Made by a program: the position numbers and the translations under genes | The notes under the pieces: model-generated | Told to the model about the DNA's origin: nothing | Database searches by the model: none | Seen by the model: the letters and a program-made list of their open reading frames with translations, nothing else | In this document: piece after piece, positions 1 through 8,580 of the stretch | Numbering within the stretch: the first letter of the stretch is position 1 | How the letters are laid out: every line of letters starts with the position of its first letter | From: Flavobacteriales bacterium | GTDB taxonomy: Bacteria > Bacteroidota > Bacteroidia > Flavobacteriales_D > Cryomorphaceae | Assembly (NCBI GenBank): GCA_020200995.1 | Contig: JAIVHQ010000206.1 | Location: 1-35,205 of the forward strand | Length of the DNA stretch: 35,205 bases | Direction: 5' to 3'

Positions 1-111
1 TATAAACCGGATTTCAGAGTAATAGCATCTCGATACACCTTCGCTTCGCTGCGGCACTCGATGTGACGGTTATTTTTATTAACGTATAATTTGTTCTAAG
101 GAACCCGTCAG
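1..111. repeat. 153-bp-period direct repeat, copy 1
   Basis: First unit of a direct repeat that recurs at 154-264 with an offset of exactly 153 bp. The first 39 bases are identical to 154-192, a short block (about 40-53) differs, then the stretch ending in gcactcgatgtgacggttat is the same again; homology decays but is visible to about 111. The region 1-307 holds no gene that I can support; it lies downstream of the dacB-like gene. The unit may be part of a longer array cut by the window edge. Confidence 0.85.
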
Positions 112-153
112 TTCGAGTGCTGCACATTTTCGCGCTGTATTTGAAGAACGATT

Positions 154-264
154 TATAAACCGGATTTCAGAGTAATAGCATCTCGATACACCGCTCCTGC
201 GTCACGGCACTCGATGTGACGGTTATTTTTATCCATGGATAATTCGATCTAAGGATCTCATCAG
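154..264. repeat. 153-bp-period direct repeat, copy 2
   Basis: Second unit of the repeat described for 1-111. Its variable centre gives a perfect 6-bp inverted repeat (cgtcac at 200-205, gtgacg at 216-221) that copy 1 lacks. The core with ctcgataca and cactcgatgtgacgg resembles short intergenic palindromic repeats that I recall as common in Bacteroidota genomes; that link is from memory. Confidence 0.85.
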
Positions 265-307
265 GAAGCATCTCCACGTCAAAACAGGTCTGAAAGAATG
301 CCATAAT

Positions 308-1765
308 TCAATATTTCCCATACGCAGACACAAGCCACCGCTCCACGGCGATCCGCACATCCACGGAGCTCCCGGCGTAATTATTTGCCGAAAAGGCAAA
401 CCCCAGCTCCCTTCCGGAAAAGGCATTGAAGGTGCCGGCATAGGCTTTTACCCTATCCATCGACCCGCTTTTTGCGCGCATATTGCCATCGAGGTTGGTG
501 TTTTTGGCGAAATATTTCACGGTTCCCTCCTTTCCAGCCAGGGGCATGGCCTTGAGCAGGTGGGTGCGCAATTCATCGCGCTGCGAGGCCCTCACCAGGA
601 TTTGTGTCACCATCTTTGAAGAAACGGCATTGAACCGCGAGAGTCCGCTGCCGTCGTAGGCAAAGAAAGGTTTGTCGAGGCCTGTGAAACGCGAATAGTA
701 GGCGGTGAGGGCGGCTATTCCGCCTTCGAGAGTCGGATCGCCGCTGCGCACCCCGAGCTGAAAGAGAAGGCATTCGGCAAAGAGGTTATCGCTCTCGACA
801 AGCATGTGCCTCACAAGGTCAGTGAGGGGCGGCGAGCGGTACTCTGAGATGCGCTTGAGGGTGGCCGGCTCGGGCATGGTCACCGACTCGGCGCGGTAGC
901 CGCCCGCCACGAAGATGCCGAGTGACTTGATGCGCTCGTGGAGGTGATAGGCCGCAAAGAGTGGCGGGTCAGGCAGGCTTCCCTTTACGGAAAAAGAAGA
1001 CCGGCCCAAAGGCAGGGTGCCGCGTACCTTTCGCTCGTTGCTGCCCGGAGCGCCGAAGATGTAGGCCAAATCGGTCTGCACAGTGCTGCTGTAGACCTCG
1101 CTGCTGAGTGTGAGGCGGGGCACTTCGGGCGCGACGCCGTTCATTTGGGCCGGGCGCCCGGGCTCGGCGGGGGTGCTGAAGTCGATGAAGTAGGTATTGT
1201 CGTGAATGTTGAGCCCCGATACGGCCGCGCCGTAATAATTGGCCATATCTTCCCAAATGCGGGTGCGCGGGATTCCGTCGCCGCGAAAATGGGCCGAATT
1301 GGCCACCACCACTCCCGTGATGGAATCGATGCCGAGGGCTTTAATCTCTGCCGCCCATGCTGTGATCAAAGCATCGAAACCGGGCTCAAAATGGCGAGAC
1401 CCAAGGGAGGGATCACCACCGCCCGCCAGGTAGATATCTCCGTAAAGAATGCGTCCGTCTATGCGGCCTCGATAGGCGAGCGTGGTACGAAAGCGAAAGT
1501 CGGAGCCGAGTTCATCAAGGGCCGCCGCAGCGGTAATGATTTTCCAAACAGAAGCGGGGCAGAGTTTCTCATCGGGCCTGAACGACTCGAGCACTTCACC
1601 CGTGGCCAAATCGACGAGGGTGGCAGTTACAGCTGCTCCGCGCATCGCATTTCCCGAAAAGAAATGATCGATATCGCGCTGTGCCGCTGCCGGGTTCACA
1701 AAACCCTGCGCACCCAAAAGACTGATGCACAGAATCGCAACACTTAAAGAGGGTTTCATTCTCAT
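308..1765 (-). CDS. dacB: D-alanyl-D-alanine carboxypeptidase/endopeptidase, PBP4 (peptidase S13) family
   Basis: Periplasmic penicillin-binding protein of 485 aa that trims or cleaves peptidoglycan peptide stems. An N-terminal signal peptide (hydrophobic stretch about residues 7-20, AAAQ cleavage region near 26-29) precedes the domain. The three serine acyl-enzyme motifs are all visible and in order: SxxK as SVWK at 72-75, SxN as SDN at 325-327, KTG-type as KSG at 432-434. The long insertion between the first two motifs is typical of the S13 family, and the length fits. The start at 1765 (MRMKPS) has an alternative Met two codons in. It is transcribed divergently from the polysaccharide cluster; a weak -7-like TATCTATG (complement of 1776-1783) lies just upstream. 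Nothing appears broken. Confidence 0.93.
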   Translation of the reverse strand: MRMKPSLSVAILCISLLGAQGFVNPAAAQRDIDHFFSGNAMRGAAVTATLVDLATGEVLESFRPDEKLCPASVWKIITAAAALDELGSDFRFRTTLAYRGRIDGRILYGDIYLAGGGDPSLGSRHFEPGFDALITAWAAEIKALGIDSITGVVVANSAHFRGDGIPRTRIWEDMANYYGAAVSGLNIHDNTYFIDFSTPAEPGRPAQMNGVAPEVPRLTLSSEVYSSTVQTDLAYIFGAPGSNERKVRGTLPLGRSSFSVKGSLPDPPLFAAYHLHERIKSLGIFVAGGYRAESVTMPEPATLKRISEYRSPPLTDLVRHMLVESDNLFAECLLFQLGVRSGDPTLEGGIAALTAYYSRFTGLDKPFFAYDGSGLSRFNAVSSKMVTQILVRASQRDELRTHLLKAMPLAGKEGTVKYFAKNTNLDGNMRAKSGSMDRVKAYAGTFNAFSGRELGFAFSANNYAGSSVDVRIAVERWLVSAYGKY

Positions 1766-1825
1766 AATACGCTTGCATAGATAATGTAAATATGCGGCCT
1801 TTGGTATAAATTAGGCCCGATTAAC

Positions 1826-3511
1826 GTGTGCGGAATCGCCGGAATATGGACCCGAAAGGGAATTGAAAACAGCCACCTCGAAGCCTTGGATGCTTCATCG
1901 GGGTGCATCGCCCGGCGCGGGCCCGACGCCGAGGGAGTCAAAACCTATACCAAAGCGGCCTTCGCGCACAGGCGCCTCTCCATCATCGACACCTCGGCCC
2001 GGGCCAATCAGCCCATGACCGACCCATCAGGCCGCTACTGCTTAGTATTCAACGGGGAAATCTACAACCACAAGGCCCTCGGCGCCGATTTGAGCGTTCG
2101 CTACGGGATTGAGTTTACCACATCGAGCGACACGGAAGTACTGCTCCACGGGCTCATTCACGAGGGCACCGACTTCCTGCCCAAACTGAACGGATTCTTT
2201 GCCTTCGCGCTGTATGATTCGGAGCGGCATCACCTGACTTGTGCGCGCGACCGTTACGGGATCAAACCGTTTTTCTACACGGCCGGTGACGATGCCTTTG
2301 CATTCGGGAGCTCGCTGACTTCGGTTCACGCTTTTTGCCGAAAGGCCGAAATAGACCACGACGCACTCGCCACCTACCTGCAGCTGAGCTACATTCCCGA
2401 CCCGGCTACCATCCTGAAAGGGGTGAAAGTGATCACACTTCTGGCCCGGAGGGAGGACAGCGAGATCCCGGCCTTTTCGATCGGCTTTCCCGACAATCCG
2501 TACTTCGACGAAAGCGCGAATGCCCGAGCGGCTGCGCGCCACATCGGTGTGCGACACGAAGTATTTGAGGTGCGGGAAAAAGACATCGAGGGGGAGCTCC
2601 GGCAAATTTTAGATGCCATCGACGAGCCCTTTGCCGACTCCTCGGCGGTGTTGGTCAACATCCTGTCGCAGCGCACGCGAAAAGAGGTAAAAGTAGCCCT
2701 GAGCGGCGACGGGGCCGACGAGCTACTGGGCGGGTACAACAAGCACCGCGCCCTGCTGAGGTCGCTGGAAAAGGGAGCCGTGAACCGCACACTGCGCACC
2801 TCGGCGCCGGTGCTGGGGCTGCTGCCCGCCTCGCGGAGCCACGCGGTGTTTGACCGATTGCGCAAAATAAAGCGCTACAGCCGCGGCCTTAAGCTCGACT
2901 TTGCCGATCGATACATCGAATGGGCCTCGTTTACACGTCGAAAAGACGCGCAATCACTTCTGCTTCGACCTTTCCCAACGGGGCTGCATCCCGATGCGGA
3001 GGGAAAATTTACCGGACTCGACCCGAGCGATTTCAACTCCGTACTGCGTACCGACATCGGGCTTGTGCTCGCCAATGACATGCTCTGCAAAGTAGACACC
3101 ATGAGTATGCACCGCGCCCTCGAGGTGCGCGTGCCCTTTCTGGACCACCGCGTCGTGGATTTCGTGCTTTCCCTCCCCGCTTCCGAAAAAATAGACAGCG
3201 TCGGTGGCAAAAAATTGCTGCGTAAAGCCTTCAAAGAAGATTTCCCCCCCGGATTTTTCGACCGGGGAAAGCGCGGTTTTGAAGCCCCGCTGCGGCACTG
3301 GATGTGCACGGTACTGAAGCCCGAACTCGACCGTCTGCTGGCGGAAGAATTTCTTGAGGCACAGGGAATTTTCAACATTACCAACATCCTTAAATTGCGC
3401 CGAAAGGCGGTGAGCAAAAATCCCGGCGACAGCCCTCACACCCTTTGGGCCGTCTTTGTTTTTCAGCATTGGTGGGAGCGCATTGCAGCGGGAAAAGTCT
3501 TGGTGAAATAA
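1826..3511 (+). CDS. asnB: Asparagine synthase-like glutamine amidotransferase with internal deletion of the ATP-pyrophosphatase loop
   Basis: 561-aa class II glutamine amidotransferase of the AsnB family, which normally transfers glutamine nitrogen to an adenylated carboxylate (aspartate, or sugar acids in polysaccharide clusters). GTG start gives MCGIAG, so Cys2 becomes the N-terminal nucleophile. The glutaminase domain is complete: HRRLSI near 48-53, FNGEIYN 75-81, SSDTEV 100-105, RDRYGIKP 141-148. The synthetase domain keeps SGDGADELLGGYNKH (293-307) and the C-terminal helices. However, ILKGVKVIT (197-204) runs directly into IPAFSIGF (214-221); the stretch that should lie between them, with the LPPG segment and the SGGxDSS pyrophosphate loop, is absent. 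Roughly 80-90 residues are missing in frame compared with relatives as I remember them. As written it could hydrolyse glutamine but should not activate a substrate. First gene of the polysaccharide cluster. Confidence 0.88.
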   Translation: MCGIAGIWTRKGIENSHLEALDASSGCIARRGPDAEGVKTYTKAAFAHRRLSIIDTSARANQPMTDPSGRYCLVFNGEIYNHKALGADLSVRYGIEFTTSSDTEVLLHGLIHEGTDFLPKLNGFFAFALYDSERHHLTCARDRYGIKPFFYTAGDDAFAFGSSLTSVHAFCRKAEIDHDALATYLQLSYIPDPATILKGVKVITLLARREDSEIPAFSIGFPDNPYFDESANARAAARHIGVRHEVFEVREKDIEGELRQILDAIDEPFADSSAVLVNILSQRTRKEVKVALSGDGADELLGGYNKHRALLRSLEKGAVNRTLRTSAPVLGLLPASRSHAVFDRLRKIKRYSRGLKLDFADRYIEWASFTRRKDAQSLLLRPFPTGLHPDAEGKFTGLDPSDFNSVLRTDIGLVLANDMLCKVDTMSMHRALEVRVPFLDHRVVDFVLSLPASEKIDSVGGKKLLRKAFKEDFPPGFFDRGKRGFEAPLRHWMCTVLKPELDRLLAEEFLEAQGIFNITNILKLRRKAVSKNPGDSPHTLWAVFVFQHWWERIAAGKVLVK

Positions 3512-3528
3512 ATTACCTTCGCAGCCCC

Positions 3529-4707
3529 ATGCCGCGCATACTCCGCATCATTAACCGCTTCAACCTGGGTGGGCCCACTTACAATGCGGCCTACCTGACC
3601 AAATATGTCAAAAACGGCTATGACACCATGCTGGTAGGCGGCATGAAGGACAAGAGTGAAGACAGCTCACAGTTTATAGTAGAAAACCTCGGTCTCACCC
3701 CCGAAGTCATATCCGAAATGCGGCGTGAAATCAACCCTTTTCACGATTACGCGGCATACAAAAGGTTGAAGAAAATCATCGCCGATTACAAACCGGATAT
3801 CGTGCATACCCACGCCTCGAAACCCGGTGCACTGGGCAGGTGGGCCGCCCACCAAATGAAAGTTCCCGTGATCGTGCACACCTTTCACGGCCATGTGTTT
3901 CATTCGTATTTCAATCCGGCAGTTACGGGTTTTTACAAAGGGCTGGAGCGAAAACTCGCCTCAGTGAGCACCCGCATCGTGGCCATCAGCGAGAGGCAAA
4001 AGGAAGAGCTCTCGACGGAGCACGGAATATGCCCTCCCGAAAAAATTGAAGTGATTCCGCTTGGCTTTGATCTCCAAAGATTTCAAGACGGGATTGACGA
4101 AAAACGCCATGTATTTCGGACAGAGTTTAAGCTCGGACCCGACGATGTAGCCGTCGCGATCATCGGACGCCTGGTGCCAATAAAAAACCACCACATGTTC
4201 TTGAATGTATTGAAGCGCGTGATGCCCCAAGTGCGCTACCGCACCAAGGCATTCATTATAGGCGATGGTGAAGTGCGCAGTGAACTGGAAAATTATTGCG
4301 ACGAGATTGGTCTCAGTTACAGCAGCGATTCGGAGGATGACGTGGACGTATATTTCACCTCTTGGGTGAAAAAAGTGGATTTTGTAAATGCCGGGGCCGA
4401 CATAATCGCGCTTACTTCCAAAAACGAAGGCACCCCGGTGAGCCTCATCGAGGCCCAGGCGGCAAACCGTGCCGTGGTATCAACCCGAGTGGGCGGAATC
4501 GAGGATGTGGTAATCCCTGGAAAAACCGCATTGCTGAGCGAGCCTGACGACGAAGATAAATTTGCTGCCAATTTGCTTACCCTGATTAACGACAAGGAAA
4601 TGCGCGATAGATTCGGAGCGGCCGGATGGTCATTTGTGAAGGAAAAATTTCACTTTGACCGTTTGGTGCGCGATATCACCTCGATGTACGACCGTCTATT
4701 GGCATAA
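3529..4707 (+). CDS. Glycosyltransferase family 4 (GT4, GT-B fold)
   Basis: 392-aa cytoplasmic retaining glycosyltransferase, probably adding a sugar to the exopolysaccharide repeat unit. The N-terminal acceptor domain has the NLGGPT loop (12-17) and HTHASKPG (93-100); the C-terminal donor domain has GRLVPIKNH (213-221), GDGEVR (245-250) and the ExxxxxxxE nucleotide-sugar motif EGTPVSLIE (300-308). The ATG at 3529 is chosen because the upstream in-frame extension lies inside the asparagine synthase gene and has no family similarity. It starts 17 bp after the previous stop. A TACCTTCG stretch (3514-3521) resembles a -7 element just before the start, so a local promoter is possible. Donor and acceptor cannot be predicted. 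Confidence 0.92.
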   Translation: MPRILRIINRFNLGGPTYNAAYLTKYVKNGYDTMLVGGMKDKSEDSSQFIVENLGLTPEVISEMRREINPFHDYAAYKRLKKIIADYKPDIVHTHASKPGALGRWAAHQMKVPVIVHTFHGHVFHSYFNPAVTGFYKGLERKLASVSTRIVAISERQKEELSTEHGICPPEKIEVIPLGFDLQRFQDGIDEKRHVFRTEFKLGPDDVAVAIIGRLVPIKNHHMFLNVLKRVMPQVRYRTKAFIIGDGEVRSELENYCDEIGLSYSSDSEDDVDVYFTSWVKKVDFVNAGADIIALTSKNEGTPVSLIEAQAANRAVVSTRVGGIEDVVIPGKTALLSEPDDEDKFAANLLTLINDKEMRDRFGAAGWSFVKEKFHFDRLVRDITSMYDRLLA

Positions 4708-4737
4708 TTTTAATACTTTCGGTGCTTGAATCCGTCG

Positions 4738-5571
4738 ATGAACCCCGCATTTATGAGGCACTTTCTGTTTTGGCTCGTTGTTTCCTTTTTTCTGGGGAGC
4801 TGTACCGTCAATAAAGACTTACTTTTCAAAACTCCGGTGGGATACGAGTATGCCCGGCAGCCCGATTCTCTGGGGCCATCGGCAAGGCTATCGCCGAATA
4901 ATTTTATCACGATGAACTTCTTCACCGGCAATGGCTACATGTTGGTGGAAATGGGTATTGGCGGAGGATCGATGCTCGGCGGGCCGAGTCAGGGCGGACA
5001 GCAACAGATGATGATGATGCGGGGCGGAGGCATGCAATACCTGATCGACCGCGACGGGACCGCCAAAATGCCGGTGTTGGGTCGGGTAAAACTGGAGGGG
5101 CTCAGCATTCGTGAGGCGGAGTTGTATTTGGAAAGCCTCTACTCCCAATATTACAACGAGCCATACATCATGCTCAATGTTCAAAACAACAGGGCCATTG
5201 TATCACCGGGTGCGGGAGGTACAGCACAAGTGATTCCGCTGATGAATAACAATACCACGCTGATGGAAGCACTCGCCATGGCCGGAGGCATCAACGACCG
5301 GGGTGTGGCTTCTAAAATTAAGCTGATCCGCCAAAATGAAGAAACCAAAGAGCGTGAAATCTTTCTCATTGACCTCTCAACCGTTGATGGCTTGAATCAG
5401 GCCGACCTGATCATTCAACCCAATGACATCATTTATGTCGAACCGCTGCCACTGCTCGCAAGGGAATTTATCCAGGAGATTTCTCCTGTGATTACGCTGG
5501 TTACCACTTCTGTTTCGCTGATCACCACGACAATACTCATCTTGCAACTTTTCGAGGGGGAGGGGAACTGA
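4738..5571 (+). CDS. wza: Polysaccharide export outer-membrane lipoprotein, Wza-like
   Basis: 277-aa export protein of the Wza/OPX family, which forms the outer-membrane exit channel for capsule or exopolysaccharide and pairs with the tyrosine kinase encoded next. The signal peptide ends in a lipobox LGSC, lipidated Cys at residue 22 from this start. The middle holds the polysaccharide export domain (IDRDGTAKMPVLGRVKLEG), then an SLBB-like segment (TLMEALAMAGGINDRG); the C-terminus ends in a hydrophobic, Thr-rich stretch (SPVITLVTTSVSLITTTILI) that fits a membrane-spanning helix. A Met/Gly/Gln-rich low-complexity insert (about residues 78-96) precedes the domain. Start is uncertain: TTG 4726, ATG 4738 and ATG 4753 (MRHFLF) are all in frame and all keep the lipobox. 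The stop at 5569-5571 is one base from the next ATG, so the two genes are cotranscribed. Confidence 0.9.
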   Translation: MNPAFMRHFLFWLVVSFFLGSCTVNKDLLFKTPVGYEYARQPDSLGPSARLSPNNFITMNFFTGNGYMLVEMGIGGGSMLGGPSQGGQQQMMMMRGGGMQYLIDRDGTAKMPVLGRVKLEGLSIREAELYLESLYSQYYNEPYIMLNVQNNRAIVSPGAGGTAQVIPLMNNNTTLMEALAMAGGINDRGVASKIKLIRQNEETKEREIFLIDLSTVDGLNQADLIIQPNDIIYVEPLPLLAREFIQEISPVITLVTTSVSLITTTILILQLFEGEGN

Positions 5572-5572
5572 A

Positions 5573-8026
5573 ATGTACAACGAAGACATTTCGAACGTCA
5601 ACAGCAACTTCGAGAGCTACAAGGAGCGCCTCACAAACTTCAGCAACGAGTTTGAGCCGGGTCTGTTTTTGTACATCCTACGCAAGAACATTATCCTGAT
5701 CATTTCGATTGTGGCCCTGGCTCTGATAGGGTCATACATCTATTTGAGGTACACAAGCCCCACTTTCGAAGCCAAAACAATCATACAGCTCGGCAGCAGC
5801 GACCAGGCAAAGCGCATACTGAATGTCAACCAGTTTTCGGACGATAACAGCCTGCTGAAGGAGATCGAGCTGATGAAATCCAAGCTATTAATAACCCGGG
5901 TTGTAAACCAGCTGCCCCTTCAAATTTCTTACTTCGAAAAAGGTGAGTTTCTCACCGATCAAAAATACCCGCGTTCGTCCTTCATGATCGAAATTGAATC
6001 GATACAGGACTCATCCATTTTGGATGCACCTATAGATGTTCGCTTTTCCGACGACAAGTCGTACAACCTTGAGCTCTACGGCAGAAAATTGAACGAGAAT
6101 GCTGCCATTGGTGAATCTGTTACTAACGAATACTTCACGCACAAGCTTATGGTGGTGGATGCCCAGCACTATCAACGTGTAAGTCAGGGTGAAGTGACGT
6201 TTTACTTCAGAATAAACAAACCATCGACACTGGCCAACCAATTCAGCAGGCAGCTCGACATCAAAATCCTCAACAACACGGCCAAAACGATCGAGATCAG
6301 CATGCGCGATAAAAATGCCGGGATCGCGCGCGATTTTGTCACCACCCATGCCGAAGAATACATCAAATTTGACCTGGAAAATCGGGAGCAAAGTGCCACG
6401 AACATTCTTCGATTCATTGATAATCAACTCGACACCGTGTATCAAAACTTGCGCGACTCGGAGCTTCAGCTCAATGTATACAAGCAGGAGAATAAAATAT
6501 CAAATCTCGATAATCTGTCAGGATCTTACTTTCAGGTGTTTAGAGAATTTGAAGAAGAACTACTTAAACTGGACCTGGAAGAGACCATGCTGGATCAGGT
6601 GCTTCTGACCATTGAAGAGGGAGGAAGCGAAATAGATGTCTACCAACTCATTCCGCTTCTCTCGGGAACCTCTTATGAAAATTCGGTGGCAATGATGCTG
6701 GAAAAGCTGAGAAGCCTGCTCACGATGCGTGAGGAGATCCAGTTTGACATGAAGGAAACCAGTAAGAAGTTTGAAAAAATAAATACCAGCATTGCTATTC
6801 AGCAGCGGCTGATCGTAGAAAGTGTTCAATCTTCGAGGGGGAAAATCAGGTCGCGAAAGGAAAACATCCGTTCGAAAATGAACGAATACGAGAGCGGCTT
6901 CAGCGAGCTCCCCGATAAAGAATTAGAGTTTGCCCGACTTCGCAGGCTTTTCGAAATCAACGAAAAGTACTATACGATGCTGTTGGAAAAGAAAACGCAA
7001 TACCGCATTTCGCAGGCGGGATTCGTAACGGAAAACAGGATTCTGGAACGACTCATCAGCTCGGGCAGCCCCATTTCGCCCAAAAAAGGATTGATCACAG
7101 GGGGCTCGCTGGCCGTGGCATTGCTCCTGGGGCTGGGCATTGTCGTCGTGAAGTATGTGTTGCACAATAAGATTACCTCCATCAAAGAAATCGTGAAGAT
7201 GAGCAATGCCACGATGACAGTCCTCGGCATGGTTCCTAAATACAAGAAAGACATTCCCACATCCCAGCTTTTGATCGATAAAAGTCCGAAAAGCATGATT
7301 TCGGAATCGTTCAGAAGTTTGCGTACCAACCTTCAGTTTCTCACCGATGGTTCGGAGAGCAAAAAAGCCAAGATGATTGCCATTACCTCCACCACCTCTG
7401 GTGAGGGAAAAACCTTTGTGGCCATCAACCTTGCAGGCATCATTGCCTATTCAGGTCAACGCGTTATCGTTCTGGACCTCGACATGCGAAAACCCAAAAT
7501 CCACCTCGGATTTGATGTGGACAACGACCAAGGGATGAGCACGATACTCATTGGTAAATCGACCCTGGAAGAAAGCATTGTAAACAGTAAGGTTGACAAC
7601 CTCGACTTCATCACAGCGGGTCCCATACCACCGAATCCTGCAGAATTGGTGATGAGCAAACGCATGCAGGAAGTGCTAAAGATCCTGAAGACACAATATG
7701 ATGTCATCATCATTGACAACCCGCCGGTGGGCATGGTGACCGATGGAATCCCCATGATTAAGCAGGCCGACAGCCCGATTTACATATTCAGGGCCGACAT
7801 GTCAAACAAGCAGTGTATTCACATGGTAGATAGGCTCATCAATGAAAACAGCCTGACCAAGCTCTCTGTGGTGTTGAATTGTGTGGATGTGGACCGGAAC
7901 AAATATGGCAACAACTACGGCTACGGTTATGGCTACGGATATGGCTACGGCTACGGTCACGGCTACTACGACGACGATAAACACAAAAGCCCGAAAGGGT
8001 TTTTCGAACGCCTTTTCGGTAGCTGA
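5573..8026 (+). CDS. wzc: Polysaccharide co-polymerase with BY-type tyrosine autokinase, Wzc-like
   Basis: 817-aa inner-membrane protein that controls chain length and export of polysaccharide. A Wzz-type domain has a first membrane helix at about 40-58, a long periplasmic region with coiled-coil character (about 255-470), and a second helix at about 506-530. The cytoplasmic BY-kinase follows: Walker A SGEGKT (609-614), Walker A' VIVLDLDMRKP (from about 631), Walker B DVIIIDNPP (from 710). The tail is a cluster of ten tyrosines within residues 778-799, mostly alternating Gly-Tyr, the expected autophosphorylation substrate. Domain order matches one-chain Wzc proteins of Gram-negatives. The stop overlaps the rfbC start by one base (TGATG). 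No cognate low-molecular-weight phosphatase gene is in the window. Confidence 0.95.
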   Translation: MYNEDISNVNSNFESYKERLTNFSNEFEPGLFLYILRKNIILIISIVALALIGSYIYLRYTSPTFEAKTIIQLGSSDQAKRILNVNQFSDDNSLLKEIELMKSKLLITRVVNQLPLQISYFEKGEFLTDQKYPRSSFMIEIESIQDSSILDAPIDVRFSDDKSYNLELYGRKLNENAAIGESVTNEYFTHKLMVVDAQHYQRVSQGEVTFYFRINKPSTLANQFSRQLDIKILNNTAKTIEISMRDKNAGIARDFVTTHAEEYIKFDLENREQSATNILRFIDNQLDTVYQNLRDSELQLNVYKQENKISNLDNLSGSYFQVFREFEEELLKLDLEETMLDQVLLTIEEGGSEIDVYQLIPLLSGTSYENSVAMMLEKLRSLLTMREEIQFDMKETSKKFEKINTSIAIQQRLIVESVQSSRGKIRSRKENIRSKMNEYESGFSELPDKELEFARLRRLFEINEKYYTMLLEKKTQYRISQAGFVTENRILERLISSGSPISPKKGLITGGSLAVALLLGLGIVVVKYVLHNKITSIKEIVKMSNATMTVLGMVPKYKKDIPTSQLLIDKSPKSMISESFRSLRTNLQFLTDGSESKKAKMIAITSTTSGEGKTFVAINLAGIIAYSGQRVIVLDLDMRKPKIHLGFDVDNDQGMSTILIGKSTLEESIVNSKVDNLDFITAGPIPPNPAELVMSKRMQEVLKILKTQYDVIIIDNPPVGMVTDGIPMIKQADSPIYIFRADMSNKQCIHMVDRLINENSLTKLSVVLNCVDVDRNKYGNNYGYGYGYGYGYGYGHGYYDDDKHKSPKGFFERLFGS

Positions 8027-8574
8027 TGAAAATAACTCCCCTCGACATACCGGCCGTATTGCTCATCGAACCACGTGTGTTCGAAGACGGGCGCGGCTAT
8101 TTTTTCGAAAGCTTCAATCGGTCTGCTTTTCAGTCAGCTACGGGCAACATGCTCGACTTTGTTCAGGACAACGAATCTCTTTCGAAAAAAGGTGTGTTGC
8201 GCGGACTTCACCTTCAGCGCCCTCCCCATGAGCAGGGCAAGCTTGTGAGGGTGGTCTCGGGTTCCGTTTTCGACGTGGCCGTTGATCTGCGCAAGTCATC
8301 ACCCCATTACGGGAAGTGGTGTGGTGCCACCCTCAGCGCAACCAATAAAAAACAGCTCTTCATACCCCCCGGCTTTGCCCACGGATTTGCCGTGCTCGAA
8401 AACGACACGGTTTTCTCGTATAAATGCACCGGATATTACAACCAAGATAGTGAAGTATGCCTCGCGTGGAATGATCCTGATATCGGCATTGATTGGCCGC
8501 TGAAAAACCCGGTCGTTTCCGAAAAAGACAGCCTGCATGCCGGGGCATTTGCTACATTTAAATCTCCCTTTTGA
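8026..8574 (+). CDS. rfbC: dTDP-4-dehydrorhamnose 3,5-epimerase
   Basis: 182-aa cupin enzyme that epimerises dTDP-4-keto-6-deoxyglucose at C3 and C5 on the way to dTDP-L-rhamnose. Family features: FEDGRGYFFESFN (19-31), GVLRGLHLQ (56-64) with the catalytic His62, PPGFAHGFAVL (114-124) and FSYKCTGYYN with Tyr132 as likely second catalytic residue. Full length for the family. It overlaps the wzc stop by one base. The partner genes rfbA, rfbB and rfbD are absent from the window, so they must be elsewhere or another 6-deoxy sugar is made. Its presence suggests rhamnose or a related deoxysugar in the exported polysaccharide. Confidence 0.95.
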   Translation: MKITPLDIPAVLLIEPRVFEDGRGYFFESFNRSAFQSATGNMLDFVQDNESLSKKGVLRGLHLQRPPHEQGKLVRVVSGSVFDVAVDLRKSSPHYGKWCGATLSATNKKQLFIPPGFAHGFAVLENDTVFSYKCTGYYNQDSEVCLAWNDPDIGIDWPLKNPVVSEKDSLHAGAFATFKSPF

Positions 8575-8580
8575 CACACC

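Noticed and set aside
1..264. CRISPR array or insertion sequence end
   Set aside because: Only two units with 153-bp period and partial homology in the interval, no transposase and no regular spacer pattern.
938..1747. Long open frame on the plus strand opposite the dacB-like gene
   Set aside because: No recognisable domain, low-complexity composition, and it is fully explained as the mirror of a strongly supported gene on the other strand.
1826..3511. Treating the 561-aa asparagine synthase as a normal short form like E. coli AsnB
   Set aside because: The overall length is similar, but the essential SGGxDS loop is absent here and present in the E. coli enzyme, so the length match is coincidental.
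7904..7972. Possible CRISPR-like or non-coding repeat
   Set aside because: Hexamer Tyr-Gly codons in frame within the kinase, no spacers; no cas genes in the window.
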